NCBI GenBank assembly: GCA_041320695.1
Contig: JBGGOQ010000012.1
Coordinates: 1-64,000, forward strand
Origin: Caldicellulosiruptoraceae bacterium PP1
GTDB lineage: Bacteria > Bacillota > Thermoanaerobacteria > Caldicellulosiruptorales > Caldicellulosiruptoraceae
Direction: 5' to 3'
Length of the DNA stretch: 64,000 nucleotides
Shown here: one piece after another, positions 1 to 9,867 of the stretch
Position numbering within the stretch: the first letter of the stretch is position 1
Layout: the number at the start of each line of letters is the position of its first letter
Notes under the pieces: model-generated
The model's database searches: none
What the model saw: the letters and a program-made list of their open reading frames with translations, nothing else
Told to the model about the DNA's origin: nothing
Position numbers and translations under genes: made by a program

Positions 1-73
1 AAGTGTATGAGTAAAATCTATAAATATAATAGATAATTTTAGATATTTATAGGTTTTATAGAGCTGATGTTTA

Positions 74-1429
74 ATGGAAATGATTAAAGAAGGTATTTAT
101 AAAAATAGTTATGCCACTTTTTTTATGACAAAGGATATTTTAGATACTCTTGAAGAAGGTGTTTTTGAACAAGCAAAAAATGCATCAATGATACCTGATG
201 TTGAGTTTTTAGGATATACTCCAGATGCACATATTGGCAAGGGGACATCAATTGGAACAATAATTGTTTGGGACATGGCAAAAGCATGGATAAGTCCAAC
301 CATTGTTGGTGTTGATATTGGATGCGGAATGAGGCTTATTAAAACAGACTACTATGCTGACAATTTAAATAAGCAAACATTAAGAAAGCTTATGAATGAA
401 ATAGAAGAAATGATACCAACTGGTGTTGGTAAAAAGAATAAAAAAGTTGGTCTTACTAAAACACAATATGAAAATAATCTTTTTAATGTAGAAATTGACA
501 AAGACATATCTGATATTATGGATATGTTTGAAGAATATGATATAGATACAATTCCAAAAGAGTCTTATGATATTGGAATTGAACAGTTTGCAACATTAGG
601 TGGAGGTAATCACTTTATAGAGTTTCAAAAACTAAATCTTGTTGATAAAGAAATAGGTGGGAAATGGGGATTATTTGACGGACAGTTGGTAATCATGGTT
701 CATTCTGGTTCGAGAAGATTAGGATCTGTAATTGGGGACTATTATCAAAAGAAATTCCAAAGCATTATGGAGGATAAGCATATAAATACACCTGATAAGC
801 ACCTTACATTTCTTCCAATTGATAATAAAGTATCAAGAGATTATATAAAAGCAATGCAGGTAGCTTTCATATATGCAAAATTAAATAGGCATTATATGAG
901 CAAATTTATAATTGATATTCTTGATAAAAATAATATAAATAGTAGTGTCTTATATGATGTTTCTCATAATATAGCCTATAAAGAAGTTTTCAATAATAAA
1001 GAAAAGTTAATAATAAGAAAAGGTGCAACACGAGCTTTACCTAAAGGGCATTATTTAATCCCTTCTCAATTATTTACTGAATATGGTCATCCTGTGATAC
1101 TTCCTGGCAGTATGGGAAGTTTTTCATATATCTTAAGGGGAATTGATACAAACAAAGCAAGTTACCATACAGTTAATCATGGTGCAGGAAGGGTAATATC
1201 ACGAAATCAAGCAAGAAAATCTATATCTATTGAAGATTTTTCAAAAGCATTAAATCAAGGCAATGAAGGAGAAATTCTAATAAATACAAGAAATCTTAAA
1301 GACTTTATAGATGAAAGCCCACAAAGTTACAAAGATATTAATCTTGTTATAGAATCTGTTATAACTTCTGGATTAGCACAAGTAGTTGCAAAATTAAAAC
1401 CTCTTGGAGTAATAAAAGGGAAAGACTAA
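74..1429 (+). CDS. rtcB: RtcB-family RNA ligase
   Basis: Cytoplasmic RNA ligase of the RtcB family. The family joins 2',3'-cyclic-phosphate or 3'-phosphate RNA ends to 5'-OH ends using GTP and Mn2+, and serves RNA repair or tRNA splicing. Seen: metal-site motifs in family order, D81/C84 in VDIGCGM, H180 in GGGNH, H210 in VHSGSR, H298 in SHNIA, and H369 in NHGAGR, the histidine guanylylated in characterised members. At 451 residues it lies between E. coli RtcB and the longer archaeal forms. The start is uncertain: ATG 74 and ATG 80 are in frame and neither has a strong ribosome binding site. Only 13 nt separate it from dprA, so it may be co-transcribed. No archease gene accompanies it here. 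Confidence 0.93.
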   Translation: MEMIKEGIYKNSYATFFMTKDILDTLEEGVFEQAKNASMIPDVEFLGYTPDAHIGKGTSIGTIIVWDMAKAWISPTIVGVDIGCGMRLIKTDYYADNLNKQTLRKLMNEIEEMIPTGVGKKNKKVGLTKTQYENNLFNVEIDKDISDIMDMFEEYDIDTIPKESYDIGIEQFATLGGGNHFIEFQKLNLVDKEIGGKWGLFDGQLVIMVHSGSRRLGSVIGDYYQKKFQSIMEDKHINTPDKHLTFLPIDNKVSRDYIKAMQVAFIYAKLNRHYMSKFIIDILDKNNINSSVLYDVSHNIAYKEVFNNKEKLIIRKGATRALPKGHYLIPSQLFTEYGHPVILPGSMGSFSYILRGIDTNKASYHTVNHGAGRVISRNQARKSISIEDFSKALNQGNEGEILINTRNLKDFIDESPQSYKDINLVIESVITSGLAQVVAKLKPLGVIKGKD

Positions 1430-1442
1430 AGGAGAAAATAGT

Positions 1443-2510
1443 ATGGATATCTATGCAATATGGCTATATTCAATAAATGGGATTGGGCCAATAAGGTTTA
1501 GGATGATAAAGGAAAGATATAATACAATAAAGAATTTTTATGAAAACAGGAAAGATGCTAACCAAAAATTTATTTCTGAAGATGCTAAAAAAGAGATTTT
1601 TAAAGGTGATTTATCTTTTGCAGAGAGGATAATAGAAAAATGCAACAAAGAAGATATTCATATAATCTATGAAGATGATGATATATATCCAGATGATTTC
1701 AAAAATTATGAAGATTCTCCACCTATATTTTATTTAAAGGGAGATAAAGAAATATTAAAAAATACAAATAAAATATCAATTATTGGAACAAGATATCCAA
1801 CATATTATGGTAAGAAGGTTGCAACAGAGTTATCAGAAATGCTTGCACAGAATAATATAATAATAGTAAGTGGGATGGCAAAAGGTATTGATACTTTTGC
1901 TCACACTGCAGCACTTAAATACAACAAAACAATTGCGGTTTTAGGATGTGGAGTTGATGTAGTATATCCAAGAGAAAATACAAAACTATATATGGATATA
2001 ATAGAAAATGGGTGTGTCTTATCTGAATACCCACCTGAAACAAAACCTGATAAAGGCAATTTTCCTCAAAGAAATAGAATAATTAGTATGTTAAGTGATA
2101 TATTAGTTGTTGTAGAGGCACCACTGAAAAGCGGTATATTTTCAACTGTAGATGCAGCCTTAGATCAAGGGAAGGATATTTATGTAGTTCCAGGTAATAT
2201 TACATCGCCAAAAAGTGCTGGGACAAACAAGCTTATTAGAGAAGGGGCAAAGGTTATATGCTCAATTGATGATTTTTTGCAGGATATTGGAATTACTGAT
2301 TTAAAAAATAATGATAAAAATGATCAAGAACAATTGACAAATGATGAAAAATATATATTATCATTAATTGAGACTGAAGGGGCAATGGATGTTGAGAAAA
2401 TTGCTGAATTATCAAAAAGGCAAATAAGTGATATACTTAGCATATTAACTATGCTCGAAATTAAAGGAAAAATACAAAAAGAGAGGGCATCTAAGTATAT
2501 CAAGATATAG
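1443..2510 (+). CDS. dprA: DNA processing protein DprA (Smf)
   Basis: DprA binds incoming single-stranded DNA and loads RecA during natural transformation; the gene is widespread even in bacteria not known to be competent. Seen: an N-terminal helix-hairpin-helix-like segment (about residues 1-60), then the Rossmann-like DNA-binding fold with SIIGTR (112-117), SGMAKGID (143-150), AVLGCGVD, FPQRNR and a VPGN segment, and a C-terminal winged-helix region (about 290-355). At 355 residues it is normal for the family. ATG start preceded by AAAGGAG. The dprA-topA-trmFO order is a common Clostridia/Bacilli arrangement, which supports the call. Confidence 0.95.
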   Translation: MDIYAIWLYSINGIGPIRFRMIKERYNTIKNFYENRKDANQKFISEDAKKEIFKGDLSFAERIIEKCNKEDIHIIYEDDDIYPDDFKNYEDSPPIFYLKGDKEILKNTNKISIIGTRYPTYYGKKVATELSEMLAQNNIIIVSGMAKGIDTFAHTAALKYNKTIAVLGCGVDVVYPRENTKLYMDIIENGCVLSEYPPETKPDKGNFPQRNRIISMLSDILVVVEAPLKSGIFSTVDAALDQGKDIYVVPGNITSPKSAGTNKLIREGAKVICSIDDFLQDIGITDLKNNDKNDQEQLTNDEKYILSLIETEGAMDVEKIAELSKRQISDILSILTMLEIKGKIQKERASKYIKI

Positions 2511-2530
2511 ATTCTAAGGAGGAATTATAT

Positions 2531-4615
2531 TTGAAAAAATTAGTTATAGTGGAGTCCCCAGCCAAAGCAAAAACAATAGCAAAGTATCTTGGTAAGGATT
2601 TTAAAGTTGAGGCTTCTATGGGACATATTAGGGATTTACCAAAAAGTAAATTAGGTGTTGATATAGAAAAAAACTTCGAGCCACAATATATTAATATACG
2701 TGGTAAAGCTGAGATAATAAACAAGCTTAAAAAAAGTGCAAAAGAAGCAGATAAGGTTTTTCTTGCTACTGACCCTGATAGAGAAGGGGAAGCAATTTCA
2801 TGGCATCTTGCAAAGATTCTTGAAATTGATCCTAATGAGCCATGCAGAATTACCTTTAATGAAATTACAAAAAATGCAGTAAAGGAATCAATAAAAAAAC
2901 CTCGTTCAATTAATATTAATCTTGTTGATGCTCAGCAAGCAAGAAGAGTATTAGATAGATTGGTTGGGTACAAAATAAGTCCTGTCCTTTGGGAAAAGGT
3001 AAAGAGTGGACTTTCTGCTGGTAGGGTCCAATCTGTTGCAACAAGACTTGTTGTGGAAAGAGAAGAAGAGATAAATAATTTTATACCAGAGGAATACTGG
3101 ACTATTGAAGCTATATTTGAAAAAGATAAACAAAAGTTCAGTGCTAAGTTTTATGGCGATAAAAAAGGAAAGATTGAACTTAAAAATAAAGAACAAGTTG
3201 ACAAAATATTAGCAGATATTAAAGGAAAGGAATTTGTTGTTGAAAAATTAAAACTAGGTGAAAAAAAGAAAAATCCTTCGCCACCATTTACAACAAGTAC
3301 ACTTCAACAAGAAGCATCGAGAAAACTAAGATTTACTCCGGCAAGAACAATGATGATTGCCCAGCAACTCTATGAAGGTGTTGAAATAAAAGGTGAAGGA
3401 AATGTTGCTTTAATAACATATATGAGAACAGACTCACTAAGAATTTCCGAAGAGGCACAAAGAAATGCATTGGATGCTATAAAAACAAGATTTGGTGAAA
3501 AGTACTTGCCAGATTCGCCAAGAATATATAAGTCCAAAAAAGGTGCCCAGGATGCCCATGAAGCAATAAGGCCAACATATATAGATAGAACACCTGAGTC
3601 CTTAAAAGATTCATTATCAAACGAGCAATATAAGCTATATAAATTGATATATGATAGATTTTTAGCTTCACAGATGGCAAGTGCCATATTTGATACAATA
3701 AATGCTGATTTAAATGTAAATGGTTATATTTTTAAACTTAGCGGTTCAAAGCTTAAGTTTCCTGGTTTTATGGATGTATACATCGAAGGGAAAGACCAAG
3801 ATGATGAAGAAGAAAATGCGTTACTTCCAGAGATAAATCAAGATGATAAACTAAAAGCTAAAAAAATAGACCCCAAACAGCATTTTACACAACCACCGCC
3901 AAGATATACAGAAGCAACACTTATAAAAGCACTTGAAGAAAAAGGAATAGGTCGTCCAAGCACATATGCTCCTACTATACAAACAATACTTGAAAGAGAT
4001 TATGTAACAAAAGAAGACAGATTTTTAAAACCTACCGAATTAGGCATAATTGTTACAAATATTATGAAGGAATATTTTAAGGATATTGTTGATATAGAAT
4101 TTACTGCTGAACTTGAAGATAGCTTGGACTTTATCGAAGAAGGAAAAATAAACTGGATTGATATTGTTAAAAAATACTATGAACCGCTTGAAAAAGAACT
4201 AGAGATTGCAAAACAAAATCTCCAGCAAGTTGAAGTAAAGGAAGAAGAAACAGATATTGTTTGTGATAAATGTGGAAGGAACATGGTTATAAAAAGAGGC
4301 AGGTTTGGTAAGTTTTTAGCTTGTCCTGGCTATCCAGAATGTAAAAATACAAAACCACTTCTAAAGTATATAGATGTAACGTGCCCAAAATGTTCCTCGA
4401 GGATGGTTGAAAGAAGATCAAAAAAAGGTAAGATATATTATTCTTGTGAAAATACAAACTGCGACACAATCAGTTGGGAAAAACCACAAAAAAACTGTCC
4501 AGTATGTGGTAATTTTATGTATTTAAAAGGTAAGAAGAACGAAAGGACATTAGTCTGTTCAAATGAACAATGTGGATATAAAGAAGAGCAGACCAAAAAG
4601 GAGGAAAAAATTTAA
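2531..4615 (+). CDS. topA: DNA topoisomerase I
   Basis: Type IA topoisomerase that relaxes negatively supercoiled DNA. Seen: N-terminal Toprim domain with E8 and DPDRE (81-85), the type IA catalytic core with the active-site tyrosine Y297 in ITYMRTDS, and three C-terminal four-cysteine zinc-binding modules (from about residue 576) starting CDKCG, CPKCS and CPVCG. The 694-residue length is typical for Firmicutes. TTG start at 2531, chosen because a full AAGGAGG lies 7 nt upstream and MKKLVIVESPAKAKTI is the canonical N terminus. The stop codon touches the trmFO start, so the two are translationally coupled. Confidence 0.98.
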   Translation: MKKLVIVESPAKAKTIAKYLGKDFKVEASMGHIRDLPKSKLGVDIEKNFEPQYINIRGKAEIINKLKKSAKEADKVFLATDPDREGEAISWHLAKILEIDPNEPCRITFNEITKNAVKESIKKPRSININLVDAQQARRVLDRLVGYKISPVLWEKVKSGLSAGRVQSVATRLVVEREEEINNFIPEEYWTIEAIFEKDKQKFSAKFYGDKKGKIELKNKEQVDKILADIKGKEFVVEKLKLGEKKKNPSPPFTTSTLQQEASRKLRFTPARTMMIAQQLYEGVEIKGEGNVALITYMRTDSLRISEEAQRNALDAIKTRFGEKYLPDSPRIYKSKKGAQDAHEAIRPTYIDRTPESLKDSLSNEQYKLYKLIYDRFLASQMASAIFDTINADLNVNGYIFKLSGSKLKFPGFMDVYIEGKDQDDEEENALLPEINQDDKLKAKKIDPKQHFTQPPPRYTEATLIKALEEKGIGRPSTYAPTIQTILERDYVTKEDRFLKPTELGIIVTNIMKEYFKDIVDIEFTAELEDSLDFIEEGKINWIDIVKKYYEPLEKELEIAKQNLQQVEVKEEETDIVCDKCGRNMVIKRGRFGKFLACPGYPECKNTKPLLKYIDVTCPKCSSRMVERRSKKGKIYYSCENTNCDTISWEKPQKNCPVCGNFMYLKGKKNERTLVCSNEQCGYKEEQTKKEEKI

Positions 4616-5935
4616 GTGGACTTTATAACTGTAATAGGTGCTGGGCTTGCAGGTGTTGAAGCAGCAAATATAATAACTAAATTCGGCATAAAGGTTAAAC
4701 TTTATGAGATGAAACCAAAGAAATTCACTCCTGCTCACCACCATGAAGGATTTGCTGAACTTGTATGTAGCAATTCACTGAAATCAAAGTTAATAACAAA
4801 TGCTTCAGGGTTACTTAAAGAAGAAATGAAGGTTTTTAATTCAATTATTATGGAAGCAGCAGATTATTCAAGTGTGGAAGCTGGCCAAGCATTGGCTGTT
4901 GATAGAAATATATTTTCTAATTATATAACAGATAAATTAAAGAATAATAAACTCATTGAGGTTATCAATGATGAGGTTGAAGAAATTCCAAAAGACAAAA
5001 TGGTAATTGTAGCAACAGGGCCTCTTACCTCAGAGGCTCTGTTGAATGATATTTCAAGATTATTAAAACAAGACAACCTATATTTTTTTGATGCAGCATC
5101 ACCAATTTTAACAAAAGAAAGTGTTGATTTTTCAAAGGCATTTTTTGCCTCAAGATATCAAAAAGGTGATGACGACTATATAAACTGCCCAATGACAAAA
5201 GATGAATATTTAAGGTTTTATAATGAATTAATAAATTCAGAAAAGATTGAGGTTCATGACTTTGAAAAAGATCTTCTATTCGAAGGTTGTATGCCTATAG
5301 AAGAAATGGCTTTAAGGGGTGTTGACACAATAAGATTTGGTCCTCTAAAACCCAAAGGCATCATAGACCCAAAAACAGGTAAAATGCCATATGCAGTTGT
5401 GCAGCTTAGGAAAGAAAATAAAGAAGGGACATTATATAATCTTGTTGGATTTCAAACAAGACTTAAATGGCCAGAACAAAAAAGGGTATTTAGATTAATT
5501 CCCGGACTCGAAAATGCTGAGTTTGTAAGATATGGAGTTATGCACAAAAACTCATATATCAATTCTCCAAAGGTTTTAAGCAAGTATTTAAATTTGAAAG
5601 AATATCCCAATATCTTCTTTGCAGGGCAGATTACAGGTGTTGAAGGATATATAGAATCAGCATCAACAGGTATTATTGCAGGAATAAATGCAAGTTTAAT
5701 ATTAAAAGGAAAACAGCCAATAATTCTTCCATCAACCACTTGCATTGGTGCATTAATTCATTATATAACAGAAGAGAGAGAAAACTTTCAACCAATGAAC
5801 TCAAACTATGGGATAATAAGTGTTAATGAGGAAATTTCTAAAATGAAGGATAAGGACCAAAGAAAAATAAAAATAGCTGATAAGTCTTTATTAACATGCA
5901 GAGAAACATATAATATTATAAAAACATTATTCTAG
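4616..5935 (+). CDS. trmFO: tRNA:m5U54 methyltransferase, folate-dependent (TrmFO/Gid)
   Basis: FAD protein that uses methylene-tetrahydrofolate to methylate U54 in the T-loop of tRNA. Seen: N-terminal FAD-binding [10 protein letters not shown] (8-17), the YEMKP segment, the CSNS motif with the catalytic-type cysteine, and the C-terminal [11 protein letters not shown] segment characteristic of the TrmFO/GidA superfamily. At 439 residues it matches TrmFO and is much shorter than MnmG. GTG start at 4616 immediately after the topA stop, with AAGGAGG at 4598-4604 inside the topA end. Confidence 0.97.
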   Translation: MDFITVIGAGLAGVEAANIITKFGIKVKLYEMKPKKFTPAHHHEGFAELVCSNSLKSKLITNASGLLKEEMKVFNSIIMEAADYSSVEAGQALAVDRNIFSNYITDKLKNNKLIEVINDEVEEIPKDKMVIVATGPLTSEALLNDISRLLKQDNLYFFDAASPILTKESVDFSKAFFASRYQKGDDDYINCPMTKDEYLRFYNELINSEKIEVHDFEKDLLFEGCMPIEEMALRGVDTIRFGPLKPKGIIDPKTGKMPYAVVQLRKENKEGTLYNLVGFQTRLKWPEQKRVFRLIPGLENAEFVRYGVMHKNSYINSPKVLSKYLNLKEYPNIFFAGQITGVEGYIESASTGIIAGINASLILKGKQPIILPSTTCIGALIHYITEERENFQPMNSNYGIISVNEEISKMKDKDQRKIKIADKSLLTCRETYNIIKTLF

Positions 5936-5965
5936 GTTGTTTAAAAAATATTGTTAATTAAATAA

Positions 5966-5994
5966 TTGAAAAATTAACTTATTTGTGATAGCAT
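5966..5994 (+). promoter_or_regulatory. Putative SigA promoter for hslVU-codY
   Basis: TTGAAA (5966-5971), a 17-nt spacer and TAGCAT (5989-5994) lie in the 95-nt AT-rich gap between trmFO and hslV. The -35 is 5/6 and the -10 is 4/6. No terminator was found after trmFO, so this could be an internal promoter. Confidence 0.4.
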
Positions 5995-6030
5995 TAACAT
6001 TGTTTGAGAATATTTATTCGGAGGTTTAGT

Positions 6031-6561
6031 ATGTTTGAAGGGACTACAATAGTGGGTGTTAAAAAGGGGGACAAGGTAGCTGTTGCAGGCGATGGACAAG
6101 TTACATTTTCCCAAAATATGATAATGAAAGCAACAGCAAAAAAAGTCCGTAAATTATATAATGGAAACGTTTTGGTTGGATTTGCAGGTTCGGTAGCTGA
6201 TGCGATTACGCTTTGTGAAAAGTTTGAAGAAAAGCTTGAACAAAATAGCGGCAATTTACAAAAAAGTGCTGTTGAGCTTGCAAAGGAATGGAGACAAGAT
6301 AAGGTATTAAGAAAGCTTGAAGCATTACTTATTGCAGCAAATAAGGAGCACCTTTTCATAATCTCCGGAAGTGGTGAAGTTGTTGAACCAGATGATAATG
6401 TTGCAGCAATAGGTTCGGGTGGAGCATATGCTTTAGCTGCAGCAAGGGCACTTTTAAATAATACTGATTTATCTGCTTCTGAGATTGCAAGAAAGTCACT
6501 TGAGATTGCAGCTGATATATGTATATATACAAATAATAATATAACAGTAATTGAATTGTAG
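6031..6561 (+). CDS. hslV: ATP-dependent protease HslVU, peptidase subunit HslV (ClpQ)
   Basis: Peptidase core of the HslUV proteasome-like protease. Seen: after a four-residue propeptide the chain reads TTIVGVKKG, so Thr5 would become the N-terminal nucleophile; GDGQVT and GFAGSVADA follow, then [12 protein letters not shown] and a CIYTN C-terminal segment, all HslV hallmarks. 176 residues, normal. The reading frame is open upstream to 6004, but ATG 6031 has the ribosome binding site CGGAGG just ahead and gives the family N terminus, so it is preferred. It is followed directly by hslU. Confidence 0.97.
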   Translation: MFEGTTIVGVKKGDKVAVAGDGQVTFSQNMIMKATAKKVRKLYNGNVLVGFAGSVADAITLCEKFEEKLEQNSGNLQKSAVELAKEWRQDKVLRKLEALLIAANKEHLFIISGSGEVVEPDDNVAAIGSGGAYALAAARALLNNTDLSASEIARKSLEIAADICIYTNNNITVIEL

Positions 6562-6570
6562 GTGAGAAAT

Positions 6571-7962
6571 ATGCATGAACTTACACCAAAAGAAATAGTA
6601 ATTGAGTTAGATAAATATATAGTTGGGCAAAATGAGGCAAAAAGAAGGGTTGCAGTTGCATTAAGAAATAGATATAGAAGATCAAAATTGCCTAATGAAA
6701 TTAAGGAAGAGATAATACCCAAGAATATCTTGATGGTTGGTCCTACTGGTGTTGGTAAAACAGAGATAGCAAGAAGACTTGCAAAGCTTGTTAATGCACC
6801 TTTCGTCAAGGTTGAAGCTACTAAGTTTACAGAGGTTGGCTATGTAGGTAGAGATGTTGACTCAATGGTGAGAGACCTTGTTGAAAATGCCATTTCACTT
6901 GTAAAGAATGAATATATGGAAAAAATGAAAGAAAGAGCAAAGGTACTTGTCGAGGATAGAATACTTGAAATATTAGTACCAACTGAAAATAAAAAAGCTG
7001 GCTTTAAAAACCCATTTGAAGCTTTGCTTGGAACATCTTCACAAGAAACAGAGGTTTACACTGCATCAGAAGACTTTGTTAGAAATCAAAGAGAATTTTT
7101 AAGAGAAAAGTTAAGAAACGGTGAACTCGAAGATAGGATAATTGAAATAGAAGTTGAAGATTCTGTGAAGCCACCATTTGAAATGATAATGGGCACAATT
7201 ACAGAAGAAATGGGTGTATCATTTCAAGATATCATGGGAAGTTTATTTCCAAAAAAGAAAAAGAAAAAAAGAATGCCAATAAAGGAAGCAAGACCAATTC
7301 TTGAACAAGAAGAATACCAAAAGCTTATTGATATGGATGAAGTTACAAAAGAAGCCATAAAACGTGCAGAAGAACACGGGATTATTTTTATAGATGAGAT
7401 TGATAAAATTGCCGGAAGAGGTTCAACTTCAGGCCCAGATGTATCAAGAGAAGGAGTTCAAAGGGATATACTACCTATTGTCGAAGGAAGTACTGTTACA
7501 ACAAAATACGGCCCTGTTAAAACAGATCATATTCTTTTTATTGCAGCCGGTGCATTCCATGTTGCTAAAGTATCTGACTTAATACCAGAGCTTCAAGGAA
7601 GATTTCCAGTTGTTGTTGAACTAAATAGCTTAACTGAAGAAGATTTTAAAAAGATATTAACACAACCAAAAAATGCAATACTAAAGCAATATATCGAGCT
7701 TATGAAAACTGAAAATGTAAACATAGAGTTTACAGAGGACGCAATTGATGCTTTAGCAAAGGTTTCTGTAAAAATAAATGAACAGAATGAAAATATTGGT
7801 GCAAGAAGGCTTCATACAGTTGTTGAAAAGCTTATGGAAGATATATCTTTTGAGTATGCAAATCTTGATGAAATAGTAAATTTAACAATTGATGGGCAAT
7901 TTGTATATAGCAAGATATCAGACATGCTTAAAGACAAGGATTTAAGCAGATTTATTATATAA
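6571..7962 (+). CDS. hslU: ATP-dependent protease ATPase subunit HslU (ClpY)
   Basis: AAA+ unfoldase that feeds substrates to HslV. Seen: Walker A GPTGVGKT (57-64), the HslU signature [16 protein letters not shown], an inserted I-domain (about 110-235), Walker B IIFIDEID (271-278), sensor motifs, and a C terminus LSRFII like the HslU tail that docks into HslV. 463 residues, typical. A GTG nine bases upstream (6562) abuts the hslV stop, but ATG 6571 gives the conserved [10 protein letters not shown] start and has AGGTGA close ahead. Confidence 0.97.
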   Translation: MHELTPKEIVIELDKYIVGQNEAKRRVAVALRNRYRRSKLPNEIKEEIIPKNILMVGPTGVGKTEIARRLAKLVNAPFVKVEATKFTEVGYVGRDVDSMVRDLVENAISLVKNEYMEKMKERAKVLVEDRILEILVPTENKKAGFKNPFEALLGTSSQETEVYTASEDFVRNQREFLREKLRNGELEDRIIEIEVEDSVKPPFEMIMGTITEEMGVSFQDIMGSLFPKKKKKKRMPIKEARPILEQEEYQKLIDMDEVTKEAIKRAEEHGIIFIDEIDKIAGRGSTSGPDVSREGVQRDILPIVEGSTVTTKYGPVKTDHILFIAAGAFHVAKVSDLIPELQGRFPVVVELNSLTEEDFKKILTQPKNAILKQYIELMKTENVNIEFTEDAIDALAKVSVKINEQNENIGARRLHTVVEKLMEDISFEYANLDEIVNLTIDGQFVYSKISDMLKDKDLSRFII

Positions 7963-7980
7963 ATCGAAGGAGTGTTTTTT

Positions 7981-8763
7981 ATGCCATTGGATTTACTTGA
8001 GAAAACTCGAAAAATTAGCAGATTGTTTTCATCATACAAGAAGGACGCAGTATCATATCCACAAATAAGTGCAATATTAGGGGATATTACAACTTCAAAT
8101 GTTTATATAATAGATAGAAATGGGAAAATTTTAGGGAAATATATAAATCCTTTTGTATTTAATTCCTGCGATGTTTTTGCTGATGAATTGGTTGGCGAAA
8201 AATTTAATAGATTTTTTAGGTCCATAATTGATACAAGAAATAATATCAAGCTTGCTGATGTGTTTAAATTAATTGGGGTTACATTAGATGGAGTGGATGA
8301 TTCTTGCCTTTGCATGATTATTCCAATGAGTAAAGCTGGAGAGAAGGTTGGTACTTTATTTTTATTGAAACATAATGAATCATTCAACGATGAGGATACA
8401 TTGATTGCCGAATATTGTGCTACATTACTTAGTTCAGAGCTTATGAATATTATTTATGAAGAAATTGAAAGTGAAAATAAAAAGCTTGAAATAATAGAAT
8501 CTGCATTAGCTACTTTATCAAGCACCGAGATTGATGCACTTATATTTATCTTTGATGAACTAAAATCAAGCGAAGGCCAATTGGTAGCAAGTAGAATAGC
8601 TGATAAAGTAGGTATAACTCGATCAGTAATTGTAAATGCCTTAAGAAAGATTGAAAGTGCTGAACTTATTGAAACAAGGTCTTTAGGAATGAAAGGAACT
8701 TATATAAAAATAACAAACGATAGATTAATTCAAGAACTTAAAAAATATAGAAGCAAGCTTTAA
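7981..8763 (+). CDS. codY: GTP/branched-chain amino acid-sensing pleiotropic repressor CodY
   Basis: Global regulator that binds DNA when GTP and branched-chain amino acids are plentiful. Seen: N-terminal GAF domain beginning MPLDLLEKTRKIS, a linker helix, and a C-terminal winged helix (about 200-250) with the recognition helix in the VGITRSVIVNALRKIESA region. 260 residues, the usual length. ATG 7981 chosen over GTG 7972 because GAAGGAG (7966-7972) is the ribosome binding site. The hslVU-codY-fla order is known from Bacillus and several Clostridia. CodY represses motility operons in relatives, so control of the downstream operon is plausible, but no clear CodY box was seen. Confidence 0.96.
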   Translation: MPLDLLEKTRKISRLFSSYKKDAVSYPQISAILGDITTSNVYIIDRNGKILGKYINPFVFNSCDVFADELVGEKFNRFFRSIIDTRNNIKLADVFKLIGVTLDGVDDSCLCMIIPMSKAGEKVGTLFLLKHNESFNDEDTLIAEYCATLLSSELMNIIYEEIESENKKLEIIESALATLSSTEIDALIFIFDELKSSEGQLVASRIADKVGITRSVIVNALRKIESAELIETRSLGMKGTYIKITNDRLIQELKKYRSKL

Positions 8764-8843
8764 AATGTGAGGTTATATAATAGCCAAAGCTAGAAAAATT
8801 AAAACATAATTATGATGCTAAACAACTTAAAATGTAAAAATGG

Positions 8844-8920
8844 AGAGGCTACCAACTTTGACCTGTTTCCTGTCAAGTAGACAGGGGGCAGATTGTTCCT
8901 TTTGGTAGCCTCTTATTTTA
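8844..8920 (+). terminator. Nested hairpin between codY and flgB (terminator or regulatory RNA)
   Basis: A perfect 12-bp inverted repeat (AGAGGCTACCAA at 8844-8855, its complement at 8902-8913) encloses 46 nt that contain a second perfect stem, CCTGTC (8869-8874) with GACAGG (8880-8885) around the loop AAGTA. A U-rich stretch follows the outer stem, so it could terminate the codY transcript. The large structured interior is unusual for a simple terminator. It matches no riboswitch consensus I know. Confidence 0.6.
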
Positions 8921-8943
8921 TTTCTAAAAAAATTGTTATGGAG

Positions 8944-8972
8944 TTTTATCAAATATTTTAGTAAAATATAAT
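8944..8972 (+). promoter_or_regulatory. Putative promoter of the flagellar operon
   Basis: A perfect -10 TATAAT (8967-8972) with a 17-nt spacer to TTTTAT (8944-8949), lying downstream of the codY hairpin and 36 nt before flgB. The -35 is weak, which would fit a promoter needing activation. No SigD-type sequence was seen here. Confidence 0.45.
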
Positions 8973-9008
8973 CAATAATTGTTGAAATAGAGAGGAAGTT
9001 ATCATAAA

Positions 9009-9407
9009 ATGTCGAATTTGTTTGATAAGATAGATAACTTTAAAAAAGCACTTGATTATTCTTGGAAAAGAAACGAAATAATATCAAATAATATTGCTAA
9101 TGCTGATACACCTCAGTATAAGGCAAAAGATATAGATTTTGAAAAATTTATGAGTCAAGCAGAAAATAATACTTTTGAACTTATTACAACAGAGCCACAA
9201 CATATTAAAGAAGTATCTAATGATACATATAATGAGTTTATTTATAATCAGAATAATCCAATGAGATTAGATGGCAATACGGTTGATGTAGAACAAGAAA
9301 TGGGTAATATGATAAAAAACTCGTTATATTTTGATGGACTTAGCATGCAACTATCAAGAAGTTTAAATAGTCTTAGAAATGCTATTACAGAAGGAGGTAG
9401 GAAATAA
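9009..9407 (+). CDS. flgB: Flagellar basal-body rod protein FlgB
   Basis: Proximal rod component, exported by the flagellar type III apparatus. Seen: the N-terminal rod/hook signature NNIANADTPQYKAKDIDFE (from about residue 28) and a C-terminal heptad-like helix. At 132 residues it is typical. ATG start with GAGGAAG upstream. First gene of the fla/che operon; its stop overlaps the flgC start (TAATG). Confidence 0.95.
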   Translation: MSNLFDKIDNFKKALDYSWKRNEIISNNIANADTPQYKAKDIDFEKFMSQAENNTFELITTEPQHIKEVSNDTYNEFIYNQNNPMRLDGNTVDVEQEMGNMIKNSLYFDGLSMQLSRSLNSLRNAITEGGRK

Positions 9408-9847
9408 TGGGTATGTTTGATTCAATAAATATTTCATCATCAGCACTAAATGCACAGAGAGTTAGAATGGACGTAATAGCACAAAATTTAGCAAATGCAA
9501 ATACAACAAGAACAGAGGATGGGACACCTTATAGAAGAAAGGTGGTTGTATTTGAAGAAAGAAAAACAAGTTTTCAAGAGGTTTTGAATAACCAAATAAA
9601 TAATAATCAAATTTCATCAGGTGGAGTTAGAGTAAAAGCTATTATTGAAGATCAAAGCCCATTTAAGAGAGTCTATGATCCAAATCATCCTGATGCCGAC
9701 AAAGACGGATATGTAAATATGCCCAATGTTGATACAGTTACAGAAATGGTAAATATGATTGAAGCAAGTAGAAACTACGAAGCAAATATAACAGCTCTTA
9801 ACATTACAAAATCAATGATTTCACGTTCTCTTGAAATAGGCAAATAA
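9407..9847 (+). CDS. flgC: Flagellar basal-body rod protein FlgC
   Basis: Proximal rod protein. Seen: N-terminal SSALNAQRVRMDVIAQNLAN, the rod signature region, a proline/aspartate-rich middle, and the C-terminal EMVNMIEASRNYEANI helix typical of FlgC. 146 residues, normal. It overlaps the flgB stop by one base and has AGGAGGT inside the flgB end, indicating coupled translation that would keep rod subunit levels in step. Confidence 0.96.
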   Translation: MGMFDSINISSSALNAQRVRMDVIAQNLANANTTRTEDGTPYRRKVVVFEERKTSFQEVLNNQINNNQISSGGVRVKAIIEDQSPFKRVYDPNHPDADKDGYVNMPNVDTVTEMVNMIEASRNYEANITALNITKSMISRSLEIGK

Positions 9848-9867
9848 AATATAGGGGGCAAAACTAA

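Noticed and set aside
4616-5935. MnmG (GidA) as an alternative for trmFO
   Set aside because: Length of 439 residues and the topA-adjacent position fit TrmFO; MnmG is over 600 residues.
5994-6809. A 271-codon open frame on the minus strand across hslV and the start of hslU
   Set aside because: It is a shadow of highly conserved genes, rich in Ser/Leu/Phe as expected for antisense frames, and has no ribosome binding site or family features.
8844-8920. c-di-GMP riboswitch upstream of the flagellar operon
   Set aside because: Neither the GEMM core with its GNRA tetraloop nor the class II pseudoknot pattern is present.
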